A stretch of 64,000 nucleotides of DNA from Pigmentiphaga litoralis (GCF_013408655.1 NZ_JACCBP010000001.1:2542001-2606000); one strand, 5' to 3'; counted from the first letter of the stretch, positions 7,907-16,223 are shown. Numbers and translations: made by a program. The notes: generated by a model from the letters alone, not told the origin.

Positions 7907-8407
7907 ATGACTGACCTACCTGATGGCCTTGATATCGTTGAGCGCCTTGCCGCAGAACGCGCGATTCATCGCCTTCTTTCCACCTATACCCATCGTCTCG
8001 ATAACGGCGATTTCGACGGCGTGGCCGAGCTGTTTCAGCACGCTGAAATGGATGTTCTTGGCAACGTTGTCGCCGGCCGCGACGGGGTCAGGAAGTTTGT
8101 CGAGATGGGTCTTCAAGTCCATGCGGACAACACACCCCGCACCTGGCACACGTTGGCAAATGTCCTCGTAGACATTGCTCCAGGCGGCGACAAGGCAACT
8201 TCCGCAAGCTACTACACGGTGCATCAACAGACAGATGGCTTACGATTGCAGCCGATCTGCACAGGCAAGTACCTTGATGAATTCGAGCGGCATGAAGGCC
8301 AGTGGCGCTTTGCCCGGCGCACGCTGACGTTGCATCTGGTGGGTGACCTGAGCCATCACGTCAAAGGGTCAAACGAGGAAGTCGTTTCGCGGAGGGCAAC
8401 CGCATGA
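7907..8407 (+). CDS. SnoaL-like/NTF2-fold protein
   Basis: A 166-residue protein of the SnoaL-like (NTF2) superfamily, a cone-shaped fold used by small isomerases, cyclases and hydroxylase subunits. Visible family features are the N-terminal helix EAERAIHRLLSTYTHRLDNGD-type segment with the conserved Y-x-x-x-L-D-x-G-D-F, the RDGVRKFVEMG helix, a central THLLANV-like strand (TWHTLANVLVD) and the C-terminal WRFARRTL strand. GGAG precedes the ATG by a proper distance. Its stop overlaps the next SDR start (ATGA), so the two form an operon under operators O3 and O4. No specific reaction can be assigned. Confidence 0.75.
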   Translation: MTDLPDGLDIVERLAAERAIHRLLSTYTHRLDNGDFDGVAELFQHAEMDVLGNVVAGRDGVRKFVEMGLQVHADNTPRTWHTLANVLVDIAPGGDKATSASYYTVHQQTDGLRLQPICTGKYLDEFERHEGQWRFARRTLTLHLVGDLSHHVKGSNEEVVSRRATA

Positions 8408-9132
8408 CGTCAAAAAAACAGGCGCTTGTCACCGGCGCCAACAAGGGCATCGGTCTTGCCATCGCCAAGGGGCTCGCCGAAGCGGGCATGTCCGTATGGA
8501 TGGGCGCACGAGACACGGCACGAGGTGCTCGGTCGGTCGCACGCTTGCAGGACGAAGGGCTCGACGTCAGATTGCTGGAGATGGACGTCGCGGACGACGC
8601 GAGCGTGCAGCGAGCCAGCCAGATCCTTGCCGCGGAGATCGATGCACTGGATGTTCTGATCAACAACGCCGGCATCATCCTGGACGCGGCACGGCTCCCG
8701 AGCCAGGCGGTGATGGCCGACATGAAGGCGGTCTTCGAGGTGAATGTATTCGGCCCTGTCCGGGTCACTCAAGCAGTGTTGCCGCTCCTCAAGGCGTCGG
8801 GCGACGCCCGCGTGGTGATGATGAGCAGCGGGCTGGGATCGTTGACCTTGATCAACGATCCAACGTCGATTTATTCGAGTGTGAATATGATCGGCTACAC
8901 CGCTTCGAAAGTCGCCTTGAACGCCGTGGCGGTGTGCTTTGCAAGAGAACTGGAAGCGCTTGGCATCAAGGTCAACGCAGTCGAACCAGGGCATGTCCGA
9001 ACCGACCTCAACGCGAACACCGGGTTCTTGACGCCTGCCGAAGGCGCGGCAACCGCCATAAAAATGGCGCTGATTGGGGCAGATGGGCCAACTGGCGGCT
9101 TTTTTGGCAGTCACGGCCGCCAGCCCTGGTGA
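8404..9132 (+). CDS. SDR-family oxidoreductase (carbonyl-reductase-like)
   Basis: A 242-residue SDR with TGANKGIGLA at the cofactor loop, an Arg after the second strand (GARD), NNAGI, a catalytic Ser in VVMMSSGLGS, and YTASKVALNA with the Tyr/Lys pair. The TGANKGIG form resembles carbonyl-reductase-like SDRs that prefer NADPH. It is translationally coupled to the SnoaL-like gene by a four-base overlap, so the pair may act on the same compound. It converges on the saccharopine-dehydrogenase-like gene; a GC-rich hairpin (arms 9157-9161 and 9069-9073 equivalents at 9157/9069 are not T-tailed) gives no clear terminator in the 56-base gap. Confidence 0.85.
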   Translation: MTSKKQALVTGANKGIGLAIAKGLAEAGMSVWMGARDTARGARSVARLQDEGLDVRLLEMDVADDASVQRASQILAAEIDALDVLINNAGIILDAARLPSQAVMADMKAVFEVNVFGPVRVTQAVLPLLKASGDARVVMMSSGLGSLTLINDPTSIYSSVNMIGYTASKVALNAVAVCFARELEALGIKVNAVEPGHVRTDLNANTGFLTPAEGAATAIKMALIGADGPTGGFFGSHGRQPW

Positions 9133-9188
9133 TGCGTTCCAGGTACAGCATGACAAGCGGCCTGGCGAGCCGCCGTCTCATGATTCTG

Positions 9189-10166
9189 TCAGTGATCGAT
9201 GATCCTGGCGCCTGCAATGGTCGCAGCAAAGTCCGCACCGAATACCCGAGCAGGCGTTTCGAACCCGGGATGCCGTTGCCCCGCCAGCACCCTTTGCGCC
9301 GCATTGACGGCCGACAGCGGCGTAAAGGTGTAGCCGTTGACGGTCTCGATTACGGACCGAGCCACCGTGCCATCCGCCCCAGTTATTTCTGCCACGGCGC
9401 GAGCGGGATGGCTCTCGCGCTCAACTGCGGTCGGGCCGTCGGGAAGGTTTGACAGATCCCCGGTGGGAAAGGCGTCGCCTGTGACGTGAACGAACATTTC
9501 GATATCGGGAATGCCCGTTGAGTGCCAGGCCGTGACCAAATCACCGAAAGACAGCGGCGCGCAGGGGACAGCCCCGGCGCCGAAATCGAAGTACCGCATG
9601 CCAGCATTGGATTTGGAAACGAGTCGTCCATCCATACGCTTCAGCAGGCCCGCTCCAAGGATCTCGCTGACACTCGATGCCGATCCTCGGGACATGGAGC
9701 CGGCGACCTGCAATGCCATGCGAAGTGATCGGGGGTTTTTCACGCGTCGAGCCACGTGCACGGCCAGGCAGTCTGTCGGAACGACATCCCAGCCCACGCC
9801 TGGCAGCAACATCGCCCCGGCATGCCTGGCGGTGTGATCGAGTTCCTCCGCGAGCCTGTACACGTTGATTTCGGCGGTGATGTCCAGGTAGTCGAGGCCA
9901 GCGGCCATGCACGCCAGCATCAATGGTTCGCCCGTCCTGGCGAATGGCCCAGCCATGTTCAGCACAACGCCGACGCCCTCCAGGGATCCTGGTTGAACAC
10001 TGTCTGGCGCGAAGACGCGGTATGGCGTATCGAGCTGCCCGCTCAGCAGCGACAGCGTGTGCGGATTGCGGCCCGCAATGATGAAGTCCAGCCCCAGCGA
10101 TTGGGCGTGCTCTGCCGCCATCCGGCCCACATAGCCGGTTGCGCCATAAATCAGAAGGCGGCTCAT
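9189..10166 (-). CDS. Saccharopine-dehydrogenase-like NAD(P)-binding protein
   Basis: A 325-residue protein beginning LLIYGATGYVGRMAAEHA, the GxTGxxG nucleotide-binding loop of the saccharopine dehydrogenase/trans-acting enoyl reductase group. Further matches are VVLNMAGPFARTGEPLMLAC and LDYLDITAEINVY, the cofactor-side motifs of that family, plus LLPGVGWDVVPTDCLAVHVA. The length is short for a saccharopine dehydrogenase, so a role in lysine metabolism is unlikely; an oxidoreductase acting on a carbonyl or enoyl compound is more plausible. Its start overlaps the VOC gene stop by four bases, in a leftward operon SDR-VOC-this gene. Confidence 0.75.
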   Translation of the reverse strand: MSRLLIYGATGYVGRMAAEHAQSLGLDFIIAGRNPHTLSLLSGQLDTPYRVFAPDSVQPGSLEGVGVVLNMAGPFARTGEPLMLACMAAGLDYLDITAEINVYRLAEELDHTARHAGAMLLPGVGWDVVPTDCLAVHVARRVKNPRSLRMALQVAGSMSRGSASSVSEILGAGLLKRMDGRLVSKSNAGMRYFDFGAGAVPCAPLSFGDLVTAWHSTGIPDIEMFVHVTGDAFPTGDLSNLPDGPTAVERESHPARAVAEITGADGTVARSVIETVNGYTFTPLSAVNAAQRVLAGQRHPGFETPARVFGADFAATIAGARIIDH

Positions 10167-10564
10167 TGCGCGTGCTGCCAGTTCTTGTAGACGAATTCCA
10201 GGCTGTAGCCATCGGGGTCCAGCACGTTGGCAGCGTAGTAATCCGGGTCATAGTGCAGCCTGGGACCGGGTACCCCGTTGTCCGTGGCACCGTGCGACAT
10301 GGCTGCCGCGAAGGCCGTGTCCACCTCCTCCTTGTTGTGGGCAACAAAACCGATGTGCACCGACCGACTGTCCACGACGCCTTTGCGCAGCCAGAAGAAA
10401 ACTCTTCCGCCCGCGCCAAACCCCTTCAAGTCGGGATGGCCGGGCGGTCCTTGCTTACCGTCGTAATCCAGCCTTGCCGTGATACCCAGGCAAGGCAGTG
10501 TCGCCTCGTAGAAATCGATGGAACGTGCAACATCGCTGACAGAGATGAAGAGATGGTCCAGCAT
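10163..10564 (-). CDS. VOC-family (glyoxalase/bleomycin-resistance-like) protein
   Basis: A 133-residue vicinal-oxygen-chelate protein. It starts MLDHLFISVSDVARSIDFYE, where the His is the usual first metal ligand; later come VHIGFVAHNKEEVDTAF and the C-terminal AANVLDPDGYSLEFVYK with the conserved Glu metal ligand. The ATG at 10564 has AGGAGTG upstream; longer in-frame extensions lack family similarity. It is coupled by ATGA to the saccharopine-dehydrogenase-like gene. Members include isomerases, lyases and resistance proteins, and the reaction here is unknown. Confidence 0.82.
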   Translation of the reverse strand: MLDHLFISVSDVARSIDFYEATLPCLGITARLDYDGKQGPPGHPDLKGFGAGGRVFFWLRKGVVDSRSVHIGFVAHNKEEVDTAFAAAMSHGATDNGVPGPRLHYDPDYYAANVLDPDGYSLEFVYKNWQHAQ

Positions 10565-10580
10565 GGCGGGCACTCCTTGA

Positions 10581-11324
10581 TCAGATGACATAACCGCCCG
10601 CGACCTCGATCGTCTGGGCATTGATCCATTGACCTTCGTCGGCAAGCAGCATGGCGATGACCCGGCCGACGTCGTCCGGCTCACCGACCTTGCCAAGCGC
10701 CGTCTGCGATGCAAGCAGCGCTTCGAAATCGCTGGTCAGTCCGCCGCCCAGTTCGGTGCGGATCGCACCTGGGGAAACGGCATTGGCGCGGATGCGGCGC
10801 ACTCCAAACTCTTTGGCCATGTATCGGGTCAGCACTTCGAGGCCGCCTTTGAACGCTGCATACGGCGCCACACCCGCAGTGGCGACACGGGTGGTCGCAC
10901 TGGTCAGGTTGACGATGCTTGCGCCGTCACCCATCAATGGGAGCAATGCTTGCGTCAGGAAAAAGGGACCCTTCAGATGCACATTCATCAGTCGGTCGAA
11001 CTGGTCTTCGGTGACATCAGACAGCGGGTTGTACAACCCGAACCCCGCGTTGTTCACCAAGCCGCTAATGACGCCTTGCGACCAGACGTCGTTCAGCACC
11101 TGCGCCACGTCGTCACGGAAAACAGAAAAAGTGGCGGGAGCGCCGACGTCCAGTTTCTGCGCGACAGCCTTCCCTCCCTCTTCCGTGATGCGTCGGACAA
11201 TGCCTTGCGCGGCGGCCAGGTTGTCGTTGTAGGTGAGGATGACGCCCATTCCGCGGCGTGCACAGTGCAACGCCGCACTGGCTCCGATGCCTCGGCTTCC
11301 GCCGGTGATCACGATGACATTCAT
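10581..11324 (-). CDS. SDR-family oxidoreductase beside an AraC regulator
   Basis: A 247-residue SDR with TGGSRGIGAS, the NNAG motif (LVNNAGFG), a catalytic Ser in VNLTSATT, and a YAAFK catalytic pair. The cofactor-side loop TYNDNL lacks the usual basic residue, hinting at NADH use (inference). It is the first gene of a leftward set with the VOC and saccharopine-dehydrogenase-like genes, and is transcribed divergently from the AraC regulator at 11460, the usual arrangement for AraC-controlled SDRs. The shared region contains an inverted repeat TAGGCG...CGCCTA (11359-11386) that could serve as a regulatory site. Confidence 0.86.
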   Translation of the reverse strand: MNVIVITGGSRGIGASAALHCARRGMGVILTYNDNLAAAQGIVRRITEEGGKAVAQKLDVGAPATFSVFRDDVAQVLNDVWSQGVISGLVNNAGFGLYNPLSDVTEDQFDRLMNVHLKGPFFLTQALLPLMGDGASIVNLTSATTRVATAGVAPYAAFKGGLEVLTRYMAKEFGVRRIRANAVSPGAIRTELGGGLTSDFEALLASQTALGKVGEPDDVGRVIAMLLADEGQWINAQTIEVAGGYVI

Positions 11325-11459
11325 AGGTATTCCGTGTTGCCTGAGTAGGCTTCCACGATAGGCGGACGGCCTCGATCCGGCGCCTACGATGCTGCCGAAA
11401 ACTTGCCTGATTCTGCTTTTCTGCTTGTCCTGCTTCCCGGTTTGCGGTCAGATGTCGCC

Positions 11460-12362
11460 ATGAACGACACGCTGCATGAACTCAGACGCCTTGCCAGCCG
11501 TGCAAGCAACGGCCGCACGCCCACGGGCATACCACGCGTCGCGATGGTCCAAGGCGCAATTCCTGAACATGACCTGGCCGCGGTGTATGACCCGATGATC
11601 AATCTGATCCTGCAAGGCAGCAAGTCGATGACGGTCGGCAATCAGACGCTGCACTACGATCCCGCAACCTACTTCGTGATGTCGGTCGATCTGCCGGCAG
11701 TCGGCCACGTACGGGCATCCGCTGAAGGGGACCCGTATCTTGCGGTCGCCTTGACGTTGACACCTGAAGTGATCGCGCCCCTGATCGCGGAGTTGCCTGA
11801 CCTGCAGCACTCCGGCGGCGCAGACCGCCCTGGCTTCTGCGTGGCAGCACTGACGCCCGAGCTGATCGATGCATGGGCGCGGTTGCTGCGGCTGATGGAT
11901 CACCCGACAGACATAGCCGCCTTGGCGCCCTTGTACGAACGCGAAATCATCTATCGCGTCCTGCGTGGACCGCATGGCCACATGCTGCGTGACATCGCCA
12001 CCCCGGATAGCGCCATGGCGCGCGTAAGCGTGGCGATCCAGTGGATACGGCGCGAGTTCGCGCAGCCGATACGCATTGACGCGCTGGCGGACCGCGCCGC
12101 AATGAGCGTGTCCGCGTTCCATCGGCATTTCAAGACCGTGACCGCGCTCAGTCCCCTGCAATACCAGAAGCGTATCCGCCTGCTGCATGCGCGAACGTTG
12201 ATCGTGACGCGCAAGCGGAGCGTGACAGCGGCAGCGTTTGAGGTGGGCTACGAAAGCGCGACGCAATTCAGCCGCGAGTACGCCCGGATCTTCGGAATGC
12301 CGCCGCGACAGGATGCAGCCAGAATCAAGGCAGGATCGTCAACGCCAACGCTGGATTCGTGA
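11460..12362 (+). CDS. AraC-family regulator with AraC_N domain
   Basis: A 300-residue protein. The N-terminal half is the AraC_N type ligand domain (YDPMINLILQGSKSMTVGNQ, then VMSVDLPAVGHV), and the C-terminal 100 residues hold the two helix-turn-helix units (IDALADRAAMSVSAFHRHFK and AAAFEVGYESATQFSREYAR). This subgroup, like YqhC, often controls adjacent SDRs or aldehyde reductases, which fits the divergent SDR gene at 10581-11324. The ATG at 11460 begins the conserved region; a TTG at 11403 is in frame but adds unrelated residues. The gene ends 38 bases before the right 25-bp repeat. Confidence 0.87.
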   Translation: MNDTLHELRRLASRASNGRTPTGIPRVAMVQGAIPEHDLAAVYDPMINLILQGSKSMTVGNQTLHYDPATYFVMSVDLPAVGHVRASAEGDPYLAVALTLTPEVIAPLIAELPDLQHSGGADRPGFCVAALTPELIDAWARLLRLMDHPTDIAALAPLYEREIIYRVLRGPHGHMLRDIATPDSAMARVSVAIQWIRREFAQPIRIDALADRAAMSVSAFHRHFKTVTALSPLQYQKRIRLLHARTLIVTRKRSVTAAAFEVGYESATQFSREYARIFGMPPRQDAARIKAGSSTPTLDS

Positions 12363-12392
12363 GCCGAATCGACCTATTTACCTCCGGGGATG

Positions 12393-12854
12393 TCACCCCA
12401 CCTTCTTGACCCGCGTTCTTGCCGGCGTCAACACCGTGTGGTCATTCGACTGCGGCGCCATGTAAGGGATGGCTTTGCCGGTCCGCGTATCGACCAGGGT
12501 CGAGTGTCGCTCGCCCTGCGCGAACAAATGGCGCTCTCCCCATTGGCGCAAGGCCACGACCAGGGGAAACAGGCTTTCGCCTTTCGGGGTCAGCACGTAT
12601 TCCTGGTAGGCCGTGCCATCGGAAGCGGCCTGCAGATCCAGGATGCCGGCGTCGGTCAGCTTGCGCAGCCGGTCCGCCAGGATGTTGCGCGCCATGCCCA
12701 GGCCGCGCTGGAAATCGCCGAAACGGCGCGTGCCATCGAACGCGTCGCGCACGATCAGCAGCGACCATCGGTCACCGACCAGATCGACCGCGCGGGCGAC
12801 CGGGCAGGTCTCGACGACATCGGTAGTGTCTTTGACTGCAGGTGCACGCGGCAT
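12393..12854 (-). CDS. HxlR-family transcriptional regulator
   Basis: A 153-residue winged-helix protein. CPVARAVDLVGDRWSLLIVR followed by FGDFQRGLGMARNILADRLR is the HxlR signature: a conserved Cys (residue 17), the D-R-W recognition entry and the wing. Many HxlR proteins sense electrophiles or oxidants through such a Cys. It is divergent from an MFS transporter gene, and a long dyad at 12908-12950 lies between them. Its last codons lie inside the right copy of the 25-bp direct repeat, which is duplicated 6.2 kb away after hiuH. Confidence 0.88.
   Translation of the reverse strand: MPRAPAVKDTTDVVETCPVARAVDLVGDRWSLLIVRDAFDGTRRFGDFQRGLGMARNILADRLRKLTDAGILDLQAASDGTAYQEYVLTPKGESLFPLVVALRQWGERHLFAQGERHSTLVDTRTGKAIPYMAPQSNDHTVLTPARTRVKKVG
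12400..12424 (+). repeat. 25-bp direct repeat, right copy (3' end of hxlR)
   Basis: Identical to 6163-6187 and in the same orientation. On the minus strand it encodes the C-terminal residues of the HxlR protein. Sequence on either side of the two copies differs at once, so the shared segment is sharply bounded, as for an integration or recombination site at a gene 3' end. Confidence 0.8.
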
Positions 12855-12907
12855 GGAAGCTCCTTCACGCCTTCGGCGTTTCTGGTTGCATTTTAAAACC
12901 AGCCTGT

Positions 12908-12950
12908 CTATCCTTCAACCGGTTTTGTTTTGAAACCAGTTCAAGGATAG
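12908..12950. promoter_or_regulatory. 43-bp dyad, candidate HxlR operator
   Basis: The segment starts CTATCCTTCAACCGGTTT and ends AAACCAGTTCAAGGATAG. Reading inwards, 16 of 18 bases in the arms are complementary, leaving a 7-base centre. It fills most of the gap between hxlR and the MFS gene, ending 3 bases before the GTG start of the transporter. Two-fold symmetry of this length suits a dimeric regulator bound at the divergent promoters. AAGGA in its right arm would double as the transporter ribosome site. Confidence 0.65.
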
Positions 12951-12953
12951 CTT

Positions 12954-14141
12954 GTGGAACGTCACCAAGGATCGAGCGGCATGCCAGGCGGCATGGTCGC
13001 CCTGTTTGCCACCGCCAGCGGCATGAGCGTGGCCAACGTCTATTACGCTCAACCTTTGCTGGACGCCATTGCTTCGGACTTCGCCGTGGGACTTGGCGCG
13101 ATTGGCGGCGTCATTACCGCGACGCAGGTCGGATGCGCACTGGCGCTGGTCCTGCTGGTGCCCTTGGGCGATCGGGTTGATCGGCGGCGCTTGATGGTGG
13201 CGCAGTTGCTGGCGCTGGTCGCCGCCTTGTTGCTCGTCGCCCTGGCGCCGTCGACCCCTGCCCTTCTTGCCGGGATGCTGGCAGTGGGCTTGCTGGGCAC
13301 GGCCATGACACAGGGGCTGATCGCTTATGCCGCCAGCGCGGCGCCGCCCGGTCAACAGGGACGTATCGTCGGCGCGGCGCAAGGCGGTGTGTTCGTGGGA
13401 CTGCTGCTGGCCCGCGTGGTGGCGGGGGGCATCAGCGATGTCGCGGGTTGGCGGGGGGTGTATGTGGCTGCGGCCGTGACGATGGCGGCGCTGGCGCTGC
13501 TCTTGTGGCGCCGCTTGCCGGTGCTCGATCCGACGGGCGCGGCGCGGCAGTCCTTGGCCTACCCGCAGCTGGTCGCGTCGCTGTGCACGCTGTTGCGCCA
13601 TGACCGCGTGCTGCAACGTCGCGGCATGCTGGCGCTGCTGATGTTCGCGGCCTTCAATATCTTCTGGAGCGCACTGGCGCTGCAGCTGAGCGCGCCGCCA
13701 TTTTCGATGTCGCACCTCGCCATCGGCGGATTTGGTCTGGTTGGCGCGATGGGTGCGGTGGCAGCCACGCGTGCGGGCCGGTGGGCTGATGCCGGACGGG
13801 ATCAGCCGGCAACCGGGCTGGCGCTGGCCCTGCTGTTTGTCGCATGGTGGCCGCTGTCGCAGATGGAATCCTCGCTGTGGGCATTGGTCGCCGGCATCGT
13901 TCTGCTGGACGTGGGCGGGCAGGCATTGCACGTGACCAACCAGAGCCTGATTTTCCGCGACCGTACGGGCGATCACAGCCGTCTGGTTGGCAGCTACATG
14001 CTCTTCTATTCGGTCGGTAGCGGCGTGGGGGCGCTGGCATCCACGGTCACGTTCGCGCACGCCGGTTGGCAGGGGGTGTGTCTGCTTGGTGCCGGCGTCA
14101 GCGCCGCCGCGGGCTTGCTCTGGCTACGAACGTCGCCCTAG
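12954..14141 (+). CDS. MFS transporter (drug-efflux type)
   Basis: A 395-residue membrane protein with about twelve hydrophobic segments. It shows the MFS loop motif after helix 2 (PLGDRVDRRRLMV, residues about 65-77) and GLLLARVVAGGISD in helix 5, the arrangement of small-molecule exporters. Start choice: the GTG at 12954 has AAGGA close upstream, while an ATG at 12981 (MPGGMVALF) would remove nine polar residues; either is possible. Divergent transcription from an HxlR regulator suggests export of a toxic compound that the regulator senses (inference). Its stop overlaps the convergent ferredoxin gene stop by four bases. Confidence 0.86.
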   Translation: MERHQGSSGMPGGMVALFATASGMSVANVYYAQPLLDAIASDFAVGLGAIGGVITATQVGCALALVLLVPLGDRVDRRRLMVAQLLALVAALLLVALAPSTPALLAGMLAVGLLGTAMTQGLIAYAASAAPPGQQGRIVGAAQGGVFVGLLLARVVAGGISDVAGWRGVYVAAAVTMAALALLLWRRLPVLDPTGAARQSLAYPQLVASLCTLLRHDRVLQRRGMLALLMFAAFNIFWSALALQLSAPPFSMSHLAIGGFGLVGAMGAVAATRAGRWADAGRDQPATGLALALLFVAWWPLSQMESSLWALVAGIVLLDVGGQALHVTNQSLIFRDRTGDHSRLVGSYMLFYSVGSGVGALASTVTFAHAGWQGVCLLGAGVSAAAGLLWLRTSP

Positions 14142-14446
14142 GGCGCGACTTCCACCCGCAAGCCCGCCAGCGCCGCAGTCACCTGGATCTGACAGCTCAA
14201 GCGCGAAACCCCTTCCCGATAGCTGTCGGCTTCAAGCAGCAGGTCCAGCTCGTCCTCGTCGGGCTGGCCGACCTGGTCGTATCCATCCAGCACAAAGACA
14301 TGACAGGTGGCGCAGGACTTGGCGCCGCTGCAGGTGGCGGCGATGGGCAGGCCTGACGCTTTGAGCACGCTCATCAGGCTGCCGCCCGGCGGTACGGAAA
14401 TCGAGCGCTCGCGTCCCTTGCGGTCAATCACATCAAGTTCGATCAT
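14138..14446 (-). CDS. [2Fe-2S] ferredoxin of a ring-hydroxylating dioxygenase
   Basis: A 102-residue plant/adrenodoxin-type ferredoxin. The cluster ligands are C39, C45, C48 (CSGAKSCATC) and C85 (SCQIQV), the C-x5-C-x2-C...C pattern of this group rather than the Rieske type. It is the last gene of the leftward dioxygenase operon (alpha, beta, reductase, ferredoxin) and should carry electrons from the reductase to the oxygenase. A 49-base gap separates it from the reductase gene. AndAb-like and salicylate-hydroxylase ferredoxins are often Rieske proteins, so this adrenodoxin-like form is a distinguishing detail. Confidence 0.85.
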   Translation of the reverse strand: MIELDVIDRKGRERSISVPPGGSLMSVLKASGLPIAATCSGAKSCATCHVFVLDGYDQVGQPDEDELDLLLEADSYREGVSRLSCQIQVTAALAGLRVEVAP

Positions 14447-14495
14447 GGTGTTGCGGTTTCCAGAAGGTAGACATGGGTGGGCGTCGGCGGACGGC

Positions 14496-15728
14496 TCACG
14501 CCATCCTTGCGATGTCGCGCATGGACTGGTCGGTGTTGGTCAACAGCTCGGTCGGGAAGGACCGGTTCGCAGCGATCATCTTTTTTGCCGAGACGAAGTC
14601 GCCCGGAGCGTTGACGCATTGGATCGCCGTCAGCGCACTGGGGTTGTGATGGATGACGCTGAACTTTCCGGATGCGGGGTCTCCCCGCAACAGGGTGTGA
14701 TCCCCGGGCAGCGGCAGTCCCGCCATCTGCAGCTTGATGTCGAATTGATCGGACCAGAACCAGGGCACCTCGTGGCTTTTTTGCGGCTGCCCGGTCATGG
14801 ACGCGGCCAACCGTCTTGCCTGCGCGTAGGCGCACTGTACGGATTCCAGCCTGAGCGGCATGGCCAATCCGGGGTATAGCCGGCTTGCACAGTCCCCCAG
14901 GGCGTAGATGTGCGCGTCGCTGGTCCGCCCTTCGTCGTCGACGAAGATGCCGCCCCGATCACTGATGACCAGCCCGGCTTCGCGGGCCAATGTATCGCTC
15001 GGGACGTTGCCGATGCCCACGAGCACCAGGTCGGCGGCAAGGCGCTGTCCGCCGGCAAGCTCGACGGCGGTGACCTTGGCGTCTCCGAGAATGCGCTCGA
15101 CCCGCGTCCCGGTCAGGATCTTGACGCCCTGCCGCACGTGCTCGCCATGCACGTAGGCGGCAATGACGGGCGATACCGTCCGCGACAGGATGTGCGGCTG
15201 GTCTTCGACGACCGTCACGTCACAGTGGGCGAGGCGTGCCGTGGCGGCAAACTCCAGCCCGATGAACCCGCCGCCGATCACCACGACGGTGGGCCGGCTT
15301 TCCAACCTTGCGGCAAGGTGGTCGGCATCATCCAGGGTCTTCAGCGTCATCACACCCTGCAGCTCGCCACCCGAGGCCGGGAAGCGTCTGGCTTCGCCGC
15401 CGGTCGCCAGGATCAGCGTGTCGTACGCCAGCGTGTCGCCATCTGCCAGGACCACGCGCCGTGCGTCGCGTTGGATCCGGCGTACGGAGGTGGACCGCCG
15501 GACCTCGATGTCTTCGTCGCCATACCGCGTTTCCGGGTGCAGCCAGATATGCTCGGTCGCCAGCACGCCCTTCAGGTACGCCTTCGACAAGGGCGGCCTG
15601 TCGTAGGGCATCCAGGGTTCCTGCCCAATGAGGACAATGCGCCCGGCGTACCCGCACTCGCGCAGCTTGAAGGCGGCTTCGGCGCCGGCCAGGCCAGCGC
15701 CAACAATGACTGTGATTGAGGAGTTCAT
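14496..15728 (-). CDS. Ferredoxin reductase component (FAD/NAD-dependent)
   Basis: A 410-residue pyridine nucleotide-disulphide-type flavoprotein. FAD binding is seen in IVGAGLAGAEAA at the N-terminus and IYALGDCAS near residue 280; NAD binding in VVVIGGGFIGLEFAA near residue 150. The overall layout matches rhodocoxin, putidaredoxin and dioxygenase reductases (AndAa, BphA4 class). It passes electrons from NAD(P)H to the ferredoxin. Located 18 bases after the beta-subunit gene in the same operon. Its C-terminal third contains the family SDQFDIKLQMAG segment involved in the reductase interface. Confidence 0.88.
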   Translation of the reverse strand: MNSSITVIVGAGLAGAEAAFKLRECGYAGRIVLIGQEPWMPYDRPPLSKAYLKGVLATEHIWLHPETRYGDEDIEVRRSTSVRRIQRDARRVVLADGDTLAYDTLILATGGEARRFPASGGELQGVMTLKTLDDADHLAARLESRPTVVVIGGGFIGLEFAATARLAHCDVTVVEDQPHILSRTVSPVIAAYVHGEHVRQGVKILTGTRVERILGDAKVTAVELAGGQRLAADLVLVGIGNVPSDTLAREAGLVISDRGGIFVDDEGRTSDAHIYALGDCASRLYPGLAMPLRLESVQCAYAQARRLAASMTGQPQKSHEVPWFWSDQFDIKLQMAGLPLPGDHTLLRGDPASGKFSVIHHNPSALTAIQCVNAPGDFVSAKKMIAANRSFPTELLTNTDQSMRDIARMA

Positions 15729-15746
15729 CGTTCTGTTCGCGCCTGC

Positions 15747-16223
15747 CTACAGGGGCACGGCCAGCATGGTGTCGATGCTGAATGAGTCGACGATGACCAG
15801 CCGGCTTCGGAATCGCAGCTGGCCGTCCAGGGGCTCGATCCGGTCCCGATAACATCCGACCATGTAGATCGACGCGTTGCCTTCCGGGTCGGACTGCATG
15901 ACAGTAAAGTTCGCGCTTGCCGCGATGCTGCCATCCGCGTTTTGATCGGCGCGCACGTTCGTGATGGCATGCCGCAAGTACATCTTGCGATAGGTCAGGG
16001 TTTCCTTCACAAGCATGGTCACCCGGTCCTTGATCATGCCGTGGCTATAGCAGCCCATCAGTGGCGCAGGCAAACCGGCGTCATGATTTTCGCGCGACAC
16101 GACGCGGTAGTCGCAACGGTCCTGCGCAAAGAAGTCGGGCCACTCTGCATAGCGGCGCTGGTTCAGCGTATCGGCATAGTCGTAGTTCAGCCGTTCAACC
16201 TGCTCTTGCATCGTCAAGGTCAT
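15747..16223 (-). CDS. Aromatic-ring-hydroxylating dioxygenase beta subunit
   Basis: A 158-residue small subunit with the NTF2-like fold used for alpha3-beta3 assembly. Recognisable features are LNYDYADTLNQRRYAEWPDFFAQD at the N-terminus, a CDYRVVSREN strand, RHAITNV and the C-terminal RLVIVDSFSIDTMLAVPL. It plays a structural role rather than a catalytic one. It lies 9 bases downstream of the alpha-subunit gene. Length and motifs resemble those of anthranilate and salicylate oxygenase small subunits. Confidence 0.87.
   Translation of the reverse strand: MTLTMQEQVERLNYDYADTLNQRRYAEWPDFFAQDRCDYRVVSRENHDAGLPAPLMGCYSHGMIKDRVTMLVKETLTYRKMYLRHAITNVRADQNADGSIAASANFTVMQSDPEGNASIYMVGCYRDRIEPLDGQLRFRSRLVIVDSFSIDTMLAVPL

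Noticed and set aside
9157..9173. GCGGC-N7-GCCGC hairpin between convergent SDR and saccharopine-dehydrogenase-like genes as a terminator
   Set aside because: The stem is only 5 bp and no T run follows on either strand.
6163..12424. Classical genomic island or prophage between the 25-bp repeats
   Set aside because: No integrase, transposase, phage or tRNA gene was found in or beside the block, so only a repeat-bounded module is claimed.
13049..14060. Minus-strand open frame of 381 codons opposite the MFS transporter
   Set aside because: Low-complexity Gln/Arg/His product with no motif; the plus strand encodes a clear twelve-helix transporter.
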